This document shows positions 62,721 to 64,000 of a stretch of DNA of 64,000 nt, piece after piece (position 1 is the stretch's first letter; every line of letters starts with the position of its first letter). The notes below the pieces were generated by a model. It searched no databases, had not been told where the DNA came from, and saw only the letters and a program-made list of their open reading frames with translations. Both the position numbers and the translations under genes were made by a program. The stretch is taken from NCBI GenBank assembly GCA_029204225.1, contig CM055095.1:47874510-47938509 (forward strand). The letters run 5' to 3'. Source of the DNA: Diphasiastrum complanatum (lineage: Eukaryota > Streptophyta > Lycopodiopsida > Lycopodiales > Lycopodiaceae).

Positions 62721-63956
62721 CTTTACTTGTAGGCTATAAAGTGTATGCTGGAGTCAACCGTGATGTCAGAAATCAATAACAATGACCTGCAATTTTTAGC
62801 TTACCAGCCCGCCGCTCTTTCGCCAAATTGAAAGTCAAACTAGCGTCGTTTCTCGAAATGCTTCTCATCACCAACTCCCAGCTTCCTGCCCAGTGGAATG
62901 GTGAGATCACTTCTGGAGTGCTTCGAACACCTTCTCCACGACAATCACTCTGTTTTGGTGTACCGTACTTGTAGGTACAGTCAGGGTGCCCTTCGTTTGG
63001 AGGCTATAGCCTTTCGTTTGGCCAAAATGGGCTAAAGGAGGTGAAAATAAGGGCAATTTGGGTTTTTGAACTGTTTCTTCAGTGTGAAGAAACTTCACCC
63101 TTCAAAAACTTGGGACCCAACAATTTTTTTAGTTTGAAGATTTTTAATGAAGTTGCAAAGCACTTTGCACTTCAGACCCCTTAGACTTTTTCACATCAAT
63201 CCAACGGATCCTTTAGATCCAACGACCCACCTGTCGTGTAATAACCATCATCGATCTATATGATTTGAGATCAGACAACTTTCCAAGTTTTTGTGCGTTG
63301 ATCAAGGGCCTTTGAAACACCAAGCACTTTGAGTCGCTAACAGACTAATTGAACTGGGCACGCGAGAGGTCCCGCGACCTCTCCTCCTCTTCTCTCTCTC
63401 TGCGATGGACTCTTCTCTCTCTTCACAGGCTATGGCTGCTCCCTGTAGATCGATCTGGCTGCTTTCTTCCTCCACGGCCAGTCGCGGCCTTCCTACTGCT
63501 GAATCGCACTACCAGGGCGCCCATTCTCAGCAACTTATAGCTCTGAAAACGGCCTCCTACAAGGAGATATCCCAGATTTTGCACTTTGAAACCCTAGCAA
63601 CTTTGAAGAGAAGGATATATTGGGCTTTACTCAGGATTTCTTTGAGCTTTCACTTGCAGCTCCTATCTGGCTGAGGTCGCCCTACTGCAGGCAATCTTCT
63701 GCTCCAAACCGCTCTTCAAACAGTGTTCGATTGGAGTCAAACCAATCACAAACGCCAAGCAACCCTCCAGAAGAATTTTTCAGCTTCAAACTTTGCTTGC
63801 TTTCTGATTCAACCAACAATTCCCTGTCTCTGAATCCTTTTTACAGTTTTGAGCCATTCCACGAATCTCCGTAGACTCGGTTTTGTGCTTCCTAGCCAAC
63901 AAACCGTCGTGAATTCGCAGCTCTCTGTTCTTGTCCGGTGATTCAAGCCACCAAGG
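62721..63956 (-). other. Leader of the chimeric copia element
   Basis: Non-coding sequence between the Gag start and the primer site, about 1.2 kb, longer than the leader of the 12.3-kb element (about 410 bp). It contains TC-rich stretches near 63380-63425. Open stretches on either strand show no known domain. Confidence 0.5.
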
Positions 63957-63968
63957 GCTCTGATACCA
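63957..63968 (-). other. Primer binding site at the right edge
   Basis: TGGTATCAGAGC on the minus strand. The 5' LTR should begin at about 63969 and continue out of the window; only its last 32 bases are visible. Confidence 0.88.
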
Positions 63969-64000
63969 AGTTAAGAAAAAACACAGTTTAAACACCCGAC

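Overview
This window is nuclear DNA from a land plant with a large, transposon-rich genome. The evidence is a plant-type intronless SEC13 gene, many Ty1/copia elements primed by initiator-tRNA-Met (the TGGTATCAGAGC site), some Ty3/gypsy pieces, and very long (GA/TC)n and (TA)n microsatellites in AT-rich sequence. I cannot name the species. The window contains no bacterial-style operon, CRISPR array or rRNA, and I found no tRNA gene.

Layout. 0-2.2 kb: 5' end of a minus-strand copia element (gag, leader, primer site, LTR). 2.2-10.6 kb: three broken copia relics in alternating orientation; a gypsy LTR cuts into the gag of the last one. 12.3-17.4 kb: the best element, a full-length plus-strand copia with 390/383-bp LTRs and a perfect GTAAG target-site duplication, but with stops and frameshifts. 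19.6-20.6 kb: a 1-kb foldback with arms of about 350 bp. 22.6-24.25 kb: SEC13 on the minus strand, the only gene I recognise confidently. 25.6-29.9 kb: minus-strand copia lacking its 3' end. 30.4-30.9 kb: a duplicated block in which one copy carries a giant GA/G repeat. 31-33.9 kb: an old copia with diverged LTRs. 37-43.7 kb: a mosaic of copia fragments, decayed tandem repeats and LTR pieces. 44.7-49 kb: a gypsy-type gag relic and an LTR-like tract. 52.7-53.9 kb: an intact 409-codon single-exon gene that I do not recognise. 54.7-58.7 kb: a dispersed repeat pair, a GC-rich insert and a copia integrase relic. 58.7-64 kb: an unassigned block, then a chimeric minus-strand copia element whose primer site lies at the right edge.

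Only SEC13 and the 409-codon gene look like functional host genes. Nearly everything else is retrotransposon debris, much of it nested. The observations most worth a second look are the foldback at 19.6 kb, the two MIM1-like motifs in the unknown gene, the chimeric element at 60.9-62.7 kb, and the apparent birth of a microsatellite inside a duplication at 30.4-30.9 kb. I did not find a clearly new molecular system.
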